A stretch of 64,000 nucleotides of DNA from Edaphobacter flagellatus (GCF_025264665.1 NZ_CP073697.1:3825501-3889500), one strand, 5' to 3'. Shown: positions 53,018 through 62,485, numbered from the stretch's first letter. Made by a program: numbers and translations. Notes: a model not told the origin generated them from the letters alone.

Positions 53018-53779
53018 TTATAGGCCGGTTACGTTGTAACCGCAGTCGACGAAGGTGATTTCGCCGGTAATGCCGCTGGCCAGATCGCTTGAGAGGAAGA
53101 GTGCCGTGTTGCCGACCTCGGCTGTTTCGACGTTGCGATGCAGTGGCCCACGCTGCTCGACGGCGGTAAGGATTGTGGTGAAGTCGCTGATGCCACGCGC
53201 TGCCAGTGTCTTGATGGGGCCCGCGGAGATGGCATTGACGCGAATTTTCTTAGGGCCAAGATCGGCAGCGAGGTAGCGCACGATCGACTCAAGCGCAGCC
53301 TTGGCTGGTCCCATGATGTTGTAGTTTGGGAAGACCTTGTCGGAACCGTAATAGGTGAGGGTAAGGATGGAACCACCCTCGGCCATCAACGGCTCGGCGG
53401 CGCGGGCAAGGGCGATCAGAGAATACGCGCTGATATCGAAAGCGACGCGGAAGTCCTCGCGTGCGGTCTGCAGCACCGTGTTCTTGATGTTGGGAGCGAA
53501 GCCGATGGAGTGGACGATGATATCGAGCTTGCCGTAGGCGCTTTTGAGTTGATCAAAAACGTTGTCGATATCGGTGTCGATGGAAACATCGCACTGGAAG
53601 GTCTTCGATCCGGGAAGTTCGGCGGCCAGCGCATCGGCGTCGCGCTGCAGGCGCTCGTTCTGATAGCAGATGGCAAGCGTGGCGCCCGCCTCGGAGAGCT
53701 TCTGGGCGATGGCCCAGGCGATGCTACGCTTATTGGCTAATCCAAAGACGACGGCGACTTTGCCCTTGAGATCGATCAT
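53018..53779 (-). CDS. fabI: Enoyl-ACP reductase FabI
   Basis: The last step of the fatty-acid elongation cycle, NADH-dependent. The 253-residue SDR has the FabI start GLANKRSIAWAIA, and the catalytic Tyr-x6-Lys (Tyr153, Lys160) in NYNIMGPAKAALE. VHSIGFAP and RVNAISAGPIKTLAARGI are family blocks. The length fits. No other fab genes are near. It is the target of triclosan in other bacteria. Divergent from ahpC, about 285 nt away. Confidence 0.97.
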   Translation of the reverse strand: MIDLKGKVAVVFGLANKRSIAWAIAQKLSEAGATLAICYQNERLQRDADALAAELPGSKTFQCDVSIDTDIDNVFDQLKSAYGKLDIIVHSIGFAPNIKNTVLQTAREDFRVAFDISAYSLIALARAAEPLMAEGGSILTLTYYGSDKVFPNYNIMGPAKAALESIVRYLAADLGPKKIRVNAISAGPIKTLAARGISDFTTILTAVEQRGPLHRNVETAEVGNTALFLSSDLASGITGEITFVDCGYNVTGL

Positions 53780-53945
53780 GGTTCTTCGGTTGTTCTCCTA
53801 TTAATTTCCGTTGCTAAGAATAGCAGCGCAGGGAGGGGAAAGCGCGGTCGCCCTGTGAAATCCATGAAAACAATAGGCGATAGAACGGCGTTCCTTTAGA
53901 AGCCAAGGCGCGTAAGGTACGAGCCTGTGGATAACCAGACTTATT

Positions 53946-53966
53946 AGATGATAATTTTTATCATCT
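53946..53966 (+). promoter_or_regulatory. Fur/PerR-like palindrome upstream of ahpC
   Basis: AGATGATAA (53946-53954)-TTT-TTATCATCT (53958-53966) is a perfect 9-bp inverted repeat. Its TGATAAT-N-TTTATCA core is close to the 7-1-7 PerR/Fur box. It lies about 100 nt before the ahpC start. PerR control of ahpC is common in bacteria. Confidence 0.65.
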
Positions 53967-54064
53967 ATTTGCGGTACACTCAGATTGGCGCTTCAATCGC
54001 GATTTTAACGTGTCGCGAAGCTACGAAATTGATAACAACCAACCCTGAGAGGAGCACCCTGACT

Positions 54065-54604
54065 ATGCTGCAAATCGGTGAAAAGTTTCCTGAGTTTGAG
54101 TTGACGGCCACCATTTCGACCGAGAAGGACGAGGCTAAAGCTTTCAAGACCATCACCGGCGACACCTATGCCGGTAAGTGGAAGCTGTATTTCTTCTGGC
54201 CGAAGGATTTTACCTTCGTCTGCCCGACCGAGATTGCTGCTTTCGGCAAACTGAACAGCGAGTTCGCGGATCGTGATTGTCAGGTTCTTGGCGCGAGCAC
54301 GGATAACGAGTACGTTCACGCGGCATGGCGTACACATCACGCGGACCTGAAGGACCTGCCCTTCCCGATGCTGTCGGATATCAAGCGCGACCTGAGCGGC
54401 CAGCTTGGCATTCTCGATGAGAAGGCCGGAGTTGCGCAGCGTGCCACCTTCCTGGTCGATCCGGATAACATCATCCGCTTCATCTATGTCACCGACCTGT
54501 CGGTGGGTCGCAATCCGCAGGAGGTCCTGCGTGTGCTCGATGCGTTGCAGACGGACGAGCTGTGTCCCTGCAATTGGCAGAAGGGCGAAGCGACACTGAA
54601 CTAG
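54065..54604 (+). CDS. ahpC: Alkyl hydroperoxide reductase C (peroxiredoxin)
   Basis: A 2-Cys-type peroxiredoxin of 179 residues. Peroxidatic Cys53 is in FTFVCPTEI. The C-terminal CPCNW gives Cys167 and Cys169, one of which would be resolving. The start at 54065 has AGAGGAG upstream; the frame opens at 53948, across the operator, and is not used. It reduces peroxides using an AhpD/lipoamide-type donor, which the next gene provides. The PerR-like palindrome suggests peroxide control. Confidence 0.95.
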   Translation: MLQIGEKFPEFELTATISTEKDEAKAFKTITGDTYAGKWKLYFFWPKDFTFVCPTEIAAFGKLNSEFADRDCQVLGASTDNEYVHAAWRTHHADLKDLPFPMLSDIKRDLSGQLGILDEKAGVAQRATFLVDPDNIIRFIYVTDLSVGRNPQEVLRVLDALQTDELCPCNWQKGEATLN

Positions 54605-54623
54605 CAACCAGGTAGCGTGATGC

Positions 54624-54652
54624 GGGCGCGGCTGCTTCGAGTGGTCGCGCCC
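54624..54652 (+). terminator. Intercistronic hairpin between ahpC and ahpD
   Basis: GGGCGCG (54624-54630) pairs with CGCGCCC (54646-54652) around a 15-nt loop. It has no T-run and may set the relative level of ahpD or stabilise the ahpC mRNA. Confidence 0.4.
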
Positions 54653-54685
54653 GGCCTGTTGAGGGAGAGAGGAAGGGAAGAATAG

Positions 54686-55243
54686 ATGGCCATGGAAGAT
54701 CTGATCGGCGGTTTGCCGACTTATGCGAAAGACCTGAAATTAAACTATTCGTCGCTGGTGAAGCAGAATACGGAACTGACCCCGCAGCAGCTTTGGGGGA
54801 CTGTAGTTGCAACGGCGATTGCTACGCGAAATCCTGAATTGACGGCAGCAGCGATTGCCGAGGCCGAGGCTGGTGGACTGAACGCCGATACGATCGACGC
54901 GGTAAAGGCTGCTGCGGCGATCATGGGGATGAACAACATCTACTATCGCTTCCATCACCTGACCAAAAATGAAAAGTATGCGACGCTGCCTTCGCGTCTG
55001 CGCATGAACGCGTTGCGTGGGCACAAGGTGGACCATGTGGACTTCGAGTTGTGGTGCCTGGTGGTGAGCGCGGTAAACGCATGCGACAAATGTGTTGACT
55101 CACACGAGCGTGTTCTGCGAGAAAAGGGCGCGACCGAAGAATTGATCAACGCGGCGATTCGTGTGACGGCGGTGATTCACGCGATTGGTGTTGTTCTGGA
55201 TTCAGAGAAGGCTGCGCCGACTCCTGTTGCAGCTCTTGCGTAG
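54686..55243 (+). CDS. ahpD: Alkylhydroperoxidase AhpD (carboxymuconolactone decarboxylase family)
   Basis: A 185-residue AhpD. The active site is the CxxC plus His: Cys133, Cys136 and His140 in NACDKCVDSHE. It reduces AhpC using lipoylated dehydrogenase components in Mycobacterium. It follows ahpC by 81 nt and is likely in the same operon. GGAAGGGAAG precedes the ATG. A strong terminator follows. Confidence 0.95.
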   Translation: MAMEDLIGGLPTYAKDLKLNYSSLVKQNTELTPQQLWGTVVATAIATRNPELTAAAIAEAEAGGLNADTIDAVKAAAAIMGMNNIYYRFHHLTKNEKYATLPSRLRMNALRGHKVDHVDFELWCLVVSAVNACDKCVDSHERVLREKGATEELINAAIRVTAVIHAIGVVLDSEKAAPTPVAALA

Positions 55244-55263
55244 ATAGAGGCAGTCAGCGTTCA

Positions 55264-55301
55264 CGAGAAGAGGCGCGGATATCCGCGCCTCTTCTCGTTT
55301 T
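55264..55301 (+). terminator. Strong terminator of the ahpCD operon
   Basis: CGAGAAGAGGCGCGGAT (55264-55280) is followed at once by its exact reverse complement (55281-55297) and then TTTT. The 34-bp palindrome is perfect, and it also lies before the convergent M28 gene's end. Confidence 0.85.
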
Positions 55302-55311
55302 GTGGGGAGCA

Positions 55312-56373
55312 CTAGTGGCTCATGGACGGAGGATTCGTCTGTGGATTGCCCCCTGGATTCCATGTGGGTTTAAAGTCCGAGTTGGCAAGCCATCGGATAG
55401 GCTCCACGACCGAGTTGATGGCGTTGGCCATGTGGGTGAAGTCAATCGTGCGGATCTCGTCGGAGACCTGGTGGTAGTCCTTGTGAAGCCCGAAGCTGGA
55501 GATGGTTTGAGCGATGATGCCCTGGCGGGCGAGGGCGTAGTTGTCTGAGCGCTGGAAGAAGTGTTCTTTGGGATGTGGGTCATCCACGATATGAGCGCCG
55601 TGTTTGGCAAGCTCAGGGCCGAGGTTTGAGCGGTCGTAGCCTGTCAGCCAGAGCGTTCCCGCAGCCACGGCAGAGTCCGGGCGTCCAATCATCTCGAATT
55701 CGAGGTTGGCAACGATCTCGGAGAGCGGGACCGGCGGATGTGCAAGGAACGCGCGGTTACCGAAGCCTCCGATCTCTTCAGTTCCGAAGAGGGCGAAGAC
55801 GACGGTGCGCTTTGGACGAGGGCCGGATGCCAGCATGTGAGCGAGCGTAAGAACAGCGGTTGTTCCCGATGCATCGTCGTCCGCCCCGTTGTAGATTCTG
55901 TCGCCGCTTCCAGCTGCTGCGACACCGAGATGGTCAAGGTGTGCAGTCAGCAGGAGGACCTCGTCCGGCCTGGAGCTGCCGCGCAAGATACCAATGGCAT
56001 TCCAGGTCTCCTTGCGGGGACTGTTTTCGTACTTGGAGAGATACTGTTGCAGGCGTTCGGGCAGCGGATCGGGCAGGGCGGCCTTCTGAATGAAAGAGCC
56101 ATTGTCTCCACCGGGTTCCAGGCCGAGCGACTGAAACTGTGAAGCAACATAGAGTGCAGCGATGTGTTCGTCGCGAGTCCCTGAACCTCGTCCATGCATC
56201 TCGTCAGAAGCAAGGAAGTTCATATCAGCTCGAATTTCATTTTCGAGTGACGAGGTGGCCGGTGCCGTTTTTGTCTGCGGAGAGTCGAATGAATGGGCTG
56301 GTTCGGGCGCGATGACCGATACAGTAAATAGGGCAGCAAAGCCCAAAAGATACAACTGTTTGCCTGTGAGCAT
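55312..56373 (-). CDS. M28 family metallopeptidase (short form)
   Basis: A 353-residue secreted peptidase. Signal-type helix YLLGFAALFTVSVIAPEPAHS. The catalytic part has LLTAHLDHLGV, NGADDDASGTTAV, FGTEEIGGFG and a late His (LHKDYHQVSDE). Unlike the one at 35617 it lacks the PA domain. It starts at ATG 56373. The start of the divergent lactonase-like gene is only 22 nt away. The longer frame to 56568 overlaps that gene. Confidence 0.92.
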   Translation of the reverse strand: MLTGKQLYLLGFAALFTVSVIAPEPAHSFDSPQTKTAPATSSLENEIRADMNFLASDEMHGRGSGTRDEHIAALYVASQFQSLGLEPGGDNGSFIQKAALPDPLPERLQQYLSKYENSPRKETWNAIGILRGSSRPDEVLLLTAHLDHLGVAAAGSGDRIYNGADDDASGTTAVLTLAHMLASGPRPKRTVVFALFGTEEIGGFGNRAFLAHPPVPLSEIVANLEFEMIGRPDSAVAAGTLWLTGYDRSNLGPELAKHGAHIVDDPHPKEHFFQRSDNYALARQGIIAQTISSFGLHKDYHQVSDEIRTIDFTHMANAINSVVEPIRWLANSDFKPTWNPGGNPQTNPPSMSH

Positions 56374-56395
56374 GCCGCCGATTATAGATGAGGTT

Positions 56396-57571
56396 ATGGT
56401 TGAGATGGCCGAGGTATTCGTGGGAGAGTCGAGAAGCAGCAACGGAAGGAAGAGGCAAGGGGGAAGGATCGCTCTGCTGGCGTCTGTAGTTTTGGCCGCC
56501 GCGTTAGTTGGGTGCGGAGATTTTTTTATCCCACCGAATAGTGGCGGAGGCGGAAGCACGACGAACAACTACGTCTATGTCACGAACTCCACCACGAGCT
56601 CTCTGGCTGGATTTGCTATTGGAACCGGGAAGCTCACAACCATCTCGGGGTTGCCGCTCTCATTAGGCTACGTGCCGGTAGCTGCCGTAGTAACGCCGAA
56701 TAACAATTTTATCTACATTGCTGGGCCAGGTGCGATTTACAGATATAACGTTAGTTCCAACGGGACGCTGACGACGCCCAGCGGCGGAGCAACCGTGGCC
56801 GCGGCTAGCGTCGTCTCGCTCGACGTATCACCTGACGGCCAATGGCTCTTTGGGTTGGATAATACGCAGACGCAGCTTGATGAATTTCAGATTAACTCAT
56901 CGACAGGAGCACTTTCTGTAATAGCGGCGACGCCTTATTCCGTTCAAAGCGGTAAGGTCGTTCCTAAGGCAGTAAAAGTCTCTCCGGCGGGCAATCTGAT
57001 CTTTGCCGCGCTTGGAACAGGCGGAGATGTCGTTTTTACGCTTAATACGTCAACCGGCGCTGTTGCCAGCAGCCAAACGCTTCCGCCTGTGACCACGACA
57101 ACAAGTGACAATGCGCTGGCGATCAACAGCGGCGGATCGTATTTGTACATTGCTCGGAGTGGAACCAATGGAGGCGTAGGCGTCTATACGATCGGTTCTG
57201 GTGGAGTACTGAACTCGATTTCAGGATCGCCCTTTAGCGCGGGCACTTCTCCTGCGTCGGTCGTCATCGATTCGACGGGGAAGTATCTCTACGTCGCGAA
57301 TAATGGTGATGGCACGATCTCGGGATATTCCATTGGGACCGGATCGGCTCTTACCGCGTTGAGCGGCTCGCCGTATAGCAGCGGATCGTCGGTGACATCG
57401 CTTGGTGTGGATAAGAGCGGCAAGTATCTGCTCGCCGGCGCGAACGGCGGAAATCCGGATCTGACAATGTACAGCTTCGATGCGGCAACGCCCGGCAAGC
57501 TCGATCAGGCAACCAGCGTGGCAACCGATACGGATCCGGCGGGCGTGACGTCTATAGCCCTAACGCATTGA
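56396..57571 (+). CDS. Beta-propeller (lactonase-like) lipoprotein
   Basis: A 391-residue lipoprotein. The signal peptide ends ASVVLAAALVGC, the Cys being the lipidation site. Then comes a series of about seven repeats such as YVYVTNSTTSSLAGFAIG and SPASVVIDSTGKYLYVANNG (shown in part), the 6-phosphogluconolactonase (YncE-like) propeller pattern. Enzyme activity is not certain; many are binding proteins. The start may be 56396 or 56405. It faces the M28 gene with a 22-nt gap. Confidence 0.87.
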   Translation: MVEMAEVFVGESRSSNGRKRQGGRIALLASVVLAAALVGCGDFFIPPNSGGGGSTTNNYVYVTNSTTSSLAGFAIGTGKLTTISGLPLSLGYVPVAAVVTPNNNFIYIAGPGAIYRYNVSSNGTLTTPSGGATVAAASVVSLDVSPDGQWLFGLDNTQTQLDEFQINSSTGALSVIAATPYSVQSGKVVPKAVKVSPAGNLIFAALGTGGDVVFTLNTSTGAVASSQTLPPVTTTTSDNALAINSGGSYLYIARSGTNGGVGVYTIGSGGVLNSISGSPFSAGTSPASVVIDSTGKYLYVANNGDGTISGYSIGTGSALTALSGSPYSSGSSVTSLGVDKSGKYLLAGANGGNPDLTMYSFDAATPGKLDQATSVATDTDPAGVTSIALTH

Positions 57572-57629
57572 TGTGGGAATCAGGGAGATAACGCAGGCAT
57601 AGCTCTTCAGAGGGTAAAAGATCGGCTAA

Positions 57630-58901
57630 ATGCCCGGTAAGATGATGGAGAGGCCTTCTCAAAAGGCGGCGGAGTTCAGGGTCATTCCATCTTTCCGACA
57701 GATCGAGAAGAATAGTGCAAGTCGTAGCCTGACCGCGCTGGTTCGGATGGCGGTCTTAGGAGCGTGCCTCCTCGCTGCTCTGTCGGGGTGCTCTAAGCTC
57801 CGGCCCAAACCCGCTGAGCAGTTCGTCTATGTCACCGCCAAGCAGACTTATCTGCGTGATCGTGTTGCAGCGGTCTCCAACCGCACCGGCACGGTGAACA
57901 ACGGCGATAAACTCCTTATCCTTGAGAAGGGGCGTCGCTTTTATCGCGTACAGACCTCGAAAGGGGAGCAGGGCTGGATCGACGAGAAGGCAGTTGCTAC
58001 ACAGGATATCTTCGATCACTTTGAGGCTCTAAGGCAGCAACACCAGAACGATCCTACTGCAGCGAACGCTGTGGTACGTGATGATGTCTACCTGCATTCC
58101 AGTCCGGGGCGCGACACGGAGCGGCTCTTCCGATTGTCGGAAGGCGAGAAGCTGAAGCTTCTTCGACGTGCAACTCTGCCGAAGCCCCTTTCTCCGGGAC
58201 AACGCGTTCCCAAGCCAGCAACATCGACCGAGAATGCCAAGCCTGGAACCAAAGATGTGGCACAGCCCGATATGCCTGAGCCGCCGGTGATGGAAGACTG
58301 GTGGCTTGTACGTGATTCGAAGGGTGATACAGGCTGGCTCTACAGCCGCATGATGGATGTAGAGGTGCCGGATGCGATCGGTCGCTACTCCGAAGGGCAA
58401 CGTATTGTTGGCGCATATGTCCTGACGACGGTCAATGATCCGGAAGCGCAGCAGGACGAAAAGAATATTCCCATCTATGTCACGGTGCTAAGCCCATACA
58501 AGGCAGGTTTGCCGTATGACTTCGATCAGGTGCGCGTCTTTACGTGGAACATCAAGAAGCATCGTTACGAGACAGGCTTCCGCGAGAGAAATATTGAAGG
58601 GTATCTTCCTGTTGAGATCAAGATGGCAGCCGATCCCAATAGCAAAACTCCTACAGGTATGGTGGCCGCTCCGACGTTCAGTTATCGGGTTCTTTCAGCA
58701 GATGCTCCAGTCGTGGTACCCGATCCTGTTACCGGCGCGGTGGTTCCTGGCAAGACCAACCTGAAAGTGTATCGGCTGGAAGGAAATCTGGTACGACGTG
58801 TTATCGCGCCGGGAACAGCTGCTCCTCAAGATGCTCATCCTGAGCCGGTGGCCGATAAGAGTAAGAAGAAAAAGCTGGAGTCGAAGAAGAGGCGGCGCTA
58901 G
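57630..58901 (+). CDS. SH3-domain lipoprotein
   Basis: A 423-residue lipoprotein. The signal runs about 36-54 (ALVRMAVLGACLLAALSGC), with Cys lipidated. Two bacterial SH3-like domains follow (about 66-118, QFVYVTAKQTYLRDR to GWIDEKAV; about 146-235, DVYLHSSPG to GWLYSRMM). The C-terminal part has a Lys/Arg-rich tail (KSKKKKLESKKRRR). SH3b domains often bind peptidoglycan. The long N-terminal segment before the signal helix is unusual; a later start is possible. Function unknown. Confidence 0.85.
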   Translation: MPGKMMERPSQKAAEFRVIPSFRQIEKNSASRSLTALVRMAVLGACLLAALSGCSKLRPKPAEQFVYVTAKQTYLRDRVAAVSNRTGTVNNGDKLLILEKGRRFYRVQTSKGEQGWIDEKAVATQDIFDHFEALRQQHQNDPTAANAVVRDDVYLHSSPGRDTERLFRLSEGEKLKLLRRATLPKPLSPGQRVPKPATSTENAKPGTKDVAQPDMPEPPVMEDWWLVRDSKGDTGWLYSRMMDVEVPDAIGRYSEGQRIVGAYVLTTVNDPEAQQDEKNIPIYVTVLSPYKAGLPYDFDQVRVFTWNIKKHRYETGFRERNIEGYLPVEIKMAADPNSKTPTGMVAAPTFSYRVLSADAPVVVPDPVTGAVVPGKTNLKVYRLEGNLVRRVIAPGTAAPQDAHPEPVADKSKKKKLESKKRRR

Positions 58902-58921
58902 GCTCCGGCTTTTATCGCTGC

Positions 58922-60085
58922 TCAGGCGTAAAAGCTGCGAATCGCATCGACGACGGTCTCCTGCTCGTCTTCGCGCAGCTCCGGATACATAGGCAGCGAT
59001 AGTACCTCGTGAGCAGCAAGCTCTGTGACGGGGAAGTCACCCTTGCTGTAACCGAGATTCGACAGACTGGTCTGCATGTGAAGCGGAAGCGGGTAGTAGA
59101 TCTCGCTCCCGATTTTGCGCGCAGTGAGGTGTTCTCGAAGCGCATCGCGGCGCGGCGCACGGATCGTGTACTGATGGAAAACGTGAACCGCGCGGGGATC
59201 TGTAATCGGCAACACAATCCCTTCGGCCGTGTTCGTCGCTGTGAGCCCGGCACTGCGGAAGAGCTCGTCATAGCGGCTGGCCAGGGTACGCCTGCGCTCG
59301 TTCCACTCAGGGAGATAGCGCAGTTTGACTTCCAGAACGGCGGCCTGGATGGCGTCGATACGAGAGTTCCAGCCGACTTCGTCATGGAAGTAACGGCGGC
59401 GCATGCCATGAGCGCGCAGCATACGGGCGCGCTCATCCAGCTCTGCGGAGCGTGTCGTCAAAAGGCCGGCATCGCCGATGGCGCTGAGGTTTTTCGTCGG
59501 ATAGAAACTGAAGGCGGCCATATCGCCTAGCGCTCCGGCAGGAGTGGCCTTCCACGATGCTCCAAAGGCCTGAGCCGCGTCTTCGATCAGCAGGATGTTG
59601 TGTCTCTGCTTGAGGGCTTCAAAGGCGTCCCAGTTGGCACATTGGCCGTACAGGTGAACTGGCAGGACGGCCTTAATACGCGATCCGCGATGCTGTCGGA
59701 TTGTCTCTTCGACTGCATCTGCGGAGAGGTTGAAGGTGGCTGGATCGATATCGGCCAGCAATGGCTGAGCGCCTGCCCGCAGGATGGAGCTGACTGTTGC
59801 GAAGAAGCTGAATGGAGTTGTAATGACCGCGTCGCCGGGGCCGATCTCGGCGGCGGCCAGAGCCAGCCAGAGAGCCTCTGTTCCGCTGGAGCAGCCTGCT
59901 GCATAGGGAACCTGGCAGGCCAGCGCGGCTGCCTTCTCGAAAGATTCGACGGCAGGGCCGAGGATGAACTGCTGCGACTCGCAGACCTTTGCAATTGCAG
60001 TCAGAATCTCTTCGCGCAGTTGGGCAAACTGGCGGTTGAAGTCAAGCATTTGAACGGGTTGTAGGTTGTTCGGCACATTTTTCAT
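58922..60085 (-). CDS. DegT/DnrJ/EryC1/StrS family aminotransferase
   Basis: A PLP enzyme of 387 residues. The PLP-binding Lys198 is in SFYPTKNLSAIGDAG; LIEDAAQAFGA carries Asp169. It makes sugar amines for envelope glycans (for example 4-amino or 3-amino sugars). No sugar-nucleotide genes are adjacent, so the substrate is unknown. The gene is divergent from hfq, with 237 nt between. Confidence 0.93.
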   Translation of the reverse strand: MKNVPNNLQPVQMLDFNRQFAQLREEILTAIAKVCESQQFILGPAVESFEKAAALACQVPYAAGCSSGTEALWLALAAAEIGPGDAVITTPFSFFATVSSILRAGAQPLLADIDPATFNLSADAVEETIRQHRGSRIKAVLPVHLYGQCANWDAFEALKQRHNILLIEDAAQAFGASWKATPAGALGDMAAFSFYPTKNLSAIGDAGLLTTRSAELDERARMLRAHGMRRRYFHDEVGWNSRIDAIQAAVLEVKLRYLPEWNERRRTLASRYDELFRSAGLTATNTAEGIVLPITDPRAVHVFHQYTIRAPRRDALREHLTARKIGSEIYYPLPLHMQTSLSNLGYSKGDFPVTELAAHEVLSLPMYPELREDEQETVVDAIRSFYA

Positions 60086-60184
60086 GGTAAATCGCCAGGC
60101 AGGAAAGATCAGCGAGCCTTTTAACCGGTAAGCTGCGTCTAAGTAACAACAGTGACTCGCGCAGTGAAGATCTGGGTGTGCGAG

Positions 60185-60213
60185 TTGAAAATTGCCACGG
60201 ATGCTCGTATCGT
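60185..60213 (+). promoter_or_regulatory. Likely hfq promoter
   Basis: TTGAAA (60185-60190) and TATCGT (60208-60213) with a 17-nt spacer lie about 110 nt before hfq. Both boxes are moderate matches to sigma-70 consensus. Confidence 0.5.
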
Positions 60214-60322
60214 TGACCTCTTAGCTTCGGAAGCCGTGATGAGTTCATGGCCGCTCGACTGAAGTGCATGCGGTACGGCAATAGCGTATTTATTAGCGAC
60301 TTTTACAAAGGAGATCGGCACC

Positions 60323-60643
60323 ATGGAATCAAAGCCGGCACAGAACATTCAGGACACTTTTCTTAACACGGTCCGCAAAGACAAGAGCCCGATCACGATC
60401 TATCTGGTGAGTGGGGTGAAGCTGACCGGTAAGATCCGCTCATTCGACAAATATTCCGTACTGCTGGAAAACAACAGCCAGGAACAGCTGATCTTCAAAC
60501 ATACGATCTCAACCGTTGTAAGCGGTCGCATGGGAGGCCATGAGACAAAGGGCGAGTTCCGCTCGGCTCAGTCCGTTGGCTCCTCTGCTCCTGCGGCTGT
60601 CTCGGCGCATGCTGCCGAGGTTGCGGCAGTACCGGGCAGATAG
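60323..60643 (+). CDS. hfq: RNA chaperone Hfq
   Basis: A 106-residue Hfq. Sm1 ([19 protein letters not shown] type; seen as [19 protein letters not shown]) and Sm2 ([12 protein letters not shown]) are intact, with Gln8 and the Lys59-His60 pair. It forms a hexameric ring that binds sRNA and mRNA. The C-terminal 30 residues are Ala/Ser-rich and disordered. GGAG lies before the ATG. hflX follows after 9 nt, the standard order. Confidence 0.97.
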   Translation: MESKPAQNIQDTFLNTVRKDKSPITIYLVSGVKLTGKIRSFDKYSVLLENNSQEQLIFKHTISTVVSGRMGGHETKGEFRSAQSVGSSAPAAVSAHAAEVAAVPGR

Positions 60644-60652
60644 CTTCTGCGG

Positions 60653-62131
60653 GTGCAAACGGGTTTCACGAAGGAACTAAAGAACGCTTCAGTGACGACC
60701 TCTAAAACCTCCAAACAAATGTTGGTCGAAGCACAACAAGCTTCGCTCCTTGAGAGTAGTCGTGTATCCACTCCCAAGGAGCGTGCTGTTCTTGTTGCGG
60801 TTGAGTTTACGGCCAACCGGAAGAAGCTGACGGCAACAGTGCTGCAGGCGCGCAAAGCCGCGGCTGTGACGGCCGCCTCAGAGGAACAGGTAGACTTGGC
60901 TCCAGCTGAGTCGCCCGATCTCGATTTTGATGCCTCGCTAGAGGAGTTCCAGGAGTTGGCCCGGAGCGCCGGTGCTGAGATTGCTGCGACGCTGATTCAG
61001 CGACGTCCCAGGCCGGATGCGGCCACCTTGGTCGGGCAGGGCAAACTCGATGAGATTGCCGGCGTCGTTGCATCGACGAGCGCGGATCTGGTGTTATTCG
61101 ACCACGATCTTACACCGTCGCAGCTGCGTAATTTGGAAGCGAAGCTGGATGTACGTGTAATCGATCGCACGCAGCTGATCCTCGATATCTTTGCCCGTCA
61201 CGCCCGTACACGTGAAGGGCAACTTCAGGTGGAGCTGGCGCAGCTCGAATACCAACTCCCACGATTGGCCGGTCGAGGCAAGGCGATGAGCCAGCTGGGA
61301 GGCGGTATCGGAACCCGCGGCCCCGGCGAGACTCAGCTAGAGACGGACCGCCGCAAGATCAATCTGCGGATCAACCACGTGAAGCAGCAGCTGGAGTCGG
61401 TACGTCGGATTCGTCGACAACAGCGACAGCGTCGCGAGGCCGTGCCGGTTCCCGTGGTAGCGCTGGTGGGTTACACCAATGCCGGAAAGAGCACTCTCTT
61501 CAACGCACTGACGAAAGCTGGTGTGCTGGAATCGTCGCGCATGTTTGCCACGCTCGATCCGAAGCTCAAGCAACTGCAGCTTCCTTCACGTCGGAAGATT
61601 CTGCTGTCGGACACGGTAGGCTTCATCCGCAATCTGCCTCACACGCTGGTGACCAGCTTCCGGGCGACGCTGGAGGAGGTTGAGCGAGCCGAGTTGTTGC
61701 TGCATGTGCGTGATGCATCCAGTCACATGCTGGATGAGCAGAAGGCCCAGGTCGAACGCGTGTTGGGCGAGCTGAATGTGACCGGTAAGCCTGTCGTTGA
61801 GGTAATGAATAAGATCGACCTGCTCCCGGAGGCCGAGCGTCCCGCGCTGGAAGGAAGTGGACGTGTCGCGGTCTCGGGGTTGGCTGGTCTGGGGCTCGAC
61901 AAACTGTTGGAGGCGATCGATGCGGCCCTGGTAGCTGATCCTGTCGTGCAGACGAGCTACAGGCTGCCGCAGTCGGAAGGGGCGATCCTCGCCGCCCTCG
62001 AAGCCGGAGCCATTCTGCTGGACAAAAAATTCAATGGAAATTTGGTCTATGTAACGGCGCGCGGTCCAGCCTCGTTACTGAACAGGTATAGACGGTTTCA
62101 AATCTCTGAGAGGGAGGCGGCAATACCCTGA
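60653..62131 (+). CDS. hflX: GTPase HflX
   Basis: A ribosome-associated GTPase of 492 residues. The HflX domain has [15 protein letters not shown]. The G domain has GYTNAGKST (G1), [11 protein letters not shown] (G3) and NKIDL (G4). An N-terminal extension of about 90 residues is longer than usual. HflX splits stalled 70S ribosomes under heat stress. It starts with GTG and is co-transcribed with hfq. Confidence 0.95.
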   Translation: MQTGFTKELKNASVTTSKTSKQMLVEAQQASLLESSRVSTPKERAVLVAVEFTANRKKLTATVLQARKAAAVTAASEEQVDLAPAESPDLDFDASLEEFQELARSAGAEIAATLIQRRPRPDAATLVGQGKLDEIAGVVASTSADLVLFDHDLTPSQLRNLEAKLDVRVIDRTQLILDIFARHARTREGQLQVELAQLEYQLPRLAGRGKAMSQLGGGIGTRGPGETQLETDRRKINLRINHVKQQLESVRRIRRQQRQRREAVPVPVVALVGYTNAGKSTLFNALTKAGVLESSRMFATLDPKLKQLQLPSRRKILLSDTVGFIRNLPHTLVTSFRATLEEVERAELLLHVRDASSHMLDEQKAQVERVLGELNVTGKPVVEVMNKIDLLPEAERPALEGSGRVAVSGLAGLGLDKLLEAIDAALVADPVVQTSYRLPQSEGAILAALEAGAILLDKKFNGNLVYVTARGPASLLNRYRRFQISEREAAIP

Positions 62132-62159
62132 ATGCGCCCGTTTTCCTTACTTAACTAGC

Positions 62160-62210
62160 ATAGGTCGCCTGATGGGGAGCGGAGGTGGTGTCCCCTACCA
62201 CGCGACCTAT
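62160..62210 (+). terminator. Structured stem-loop after hflX
   Basis: A 9-bp perfect outer stem (ATAGGTCGC/GCGACCTAT) with an inner 5-bp stem GGGGA/TCCCC. No T-run follows, so it may be a terminator-like processing signal or a small structured RNA. Confidence 0.4.
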
Positions 62211-62341
62211 GTGACCCAGATAATAGGGTCCGGGTGGTATCAATAAGTGTACGATTTTTCGGGCGAAAGTCAAAGATTGACTGCCGGTTCACGTCATGCG
62301 CGAAGATCGGCCTAAGTGTGCGATTATCGCCGTATCCTCGT

Positions 62342-62371
62342 TTGACACTCCCTCGAACGCTTTGCTAAAAC
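62342..62371 (+). promoter_or_regulatory. Promoter of the atp operon
   Basis: TTGACA (62342-62347) and TAAAAC (62366-62371) with an 18-nt spacer, about 115 nt before the first atp gene. The -35 is perfect; the -10 is moderate. Confidence 0.6.
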
Positions 62372-62485
62372 AAGATGTACCGCAATCTACAAATAGGCCA
62401 AAACCGGAACGCTTCGTGTGAAATAAACCTGCTGAAAGCCCCCTGAAGGCAGTACACCGGAACGGTCACTCAGGCCAACCCTTGC

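Larger units (their letters stand above)
62132..62485. other. Intergenic region with structured element and atp promoter
   Basis: The 354-bp gap between hflX and the atp genes holds a stem ATAGGTCGC (62160-62168)/GCGACCTAT (62202-62210), with inner GGGGA/TCCCC. A rival stem GTGGT/ACCAC inside could make it a switch. Downstream at 62342-62371 is a good promoter. No ORF is supported. Confidence 0.6.
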
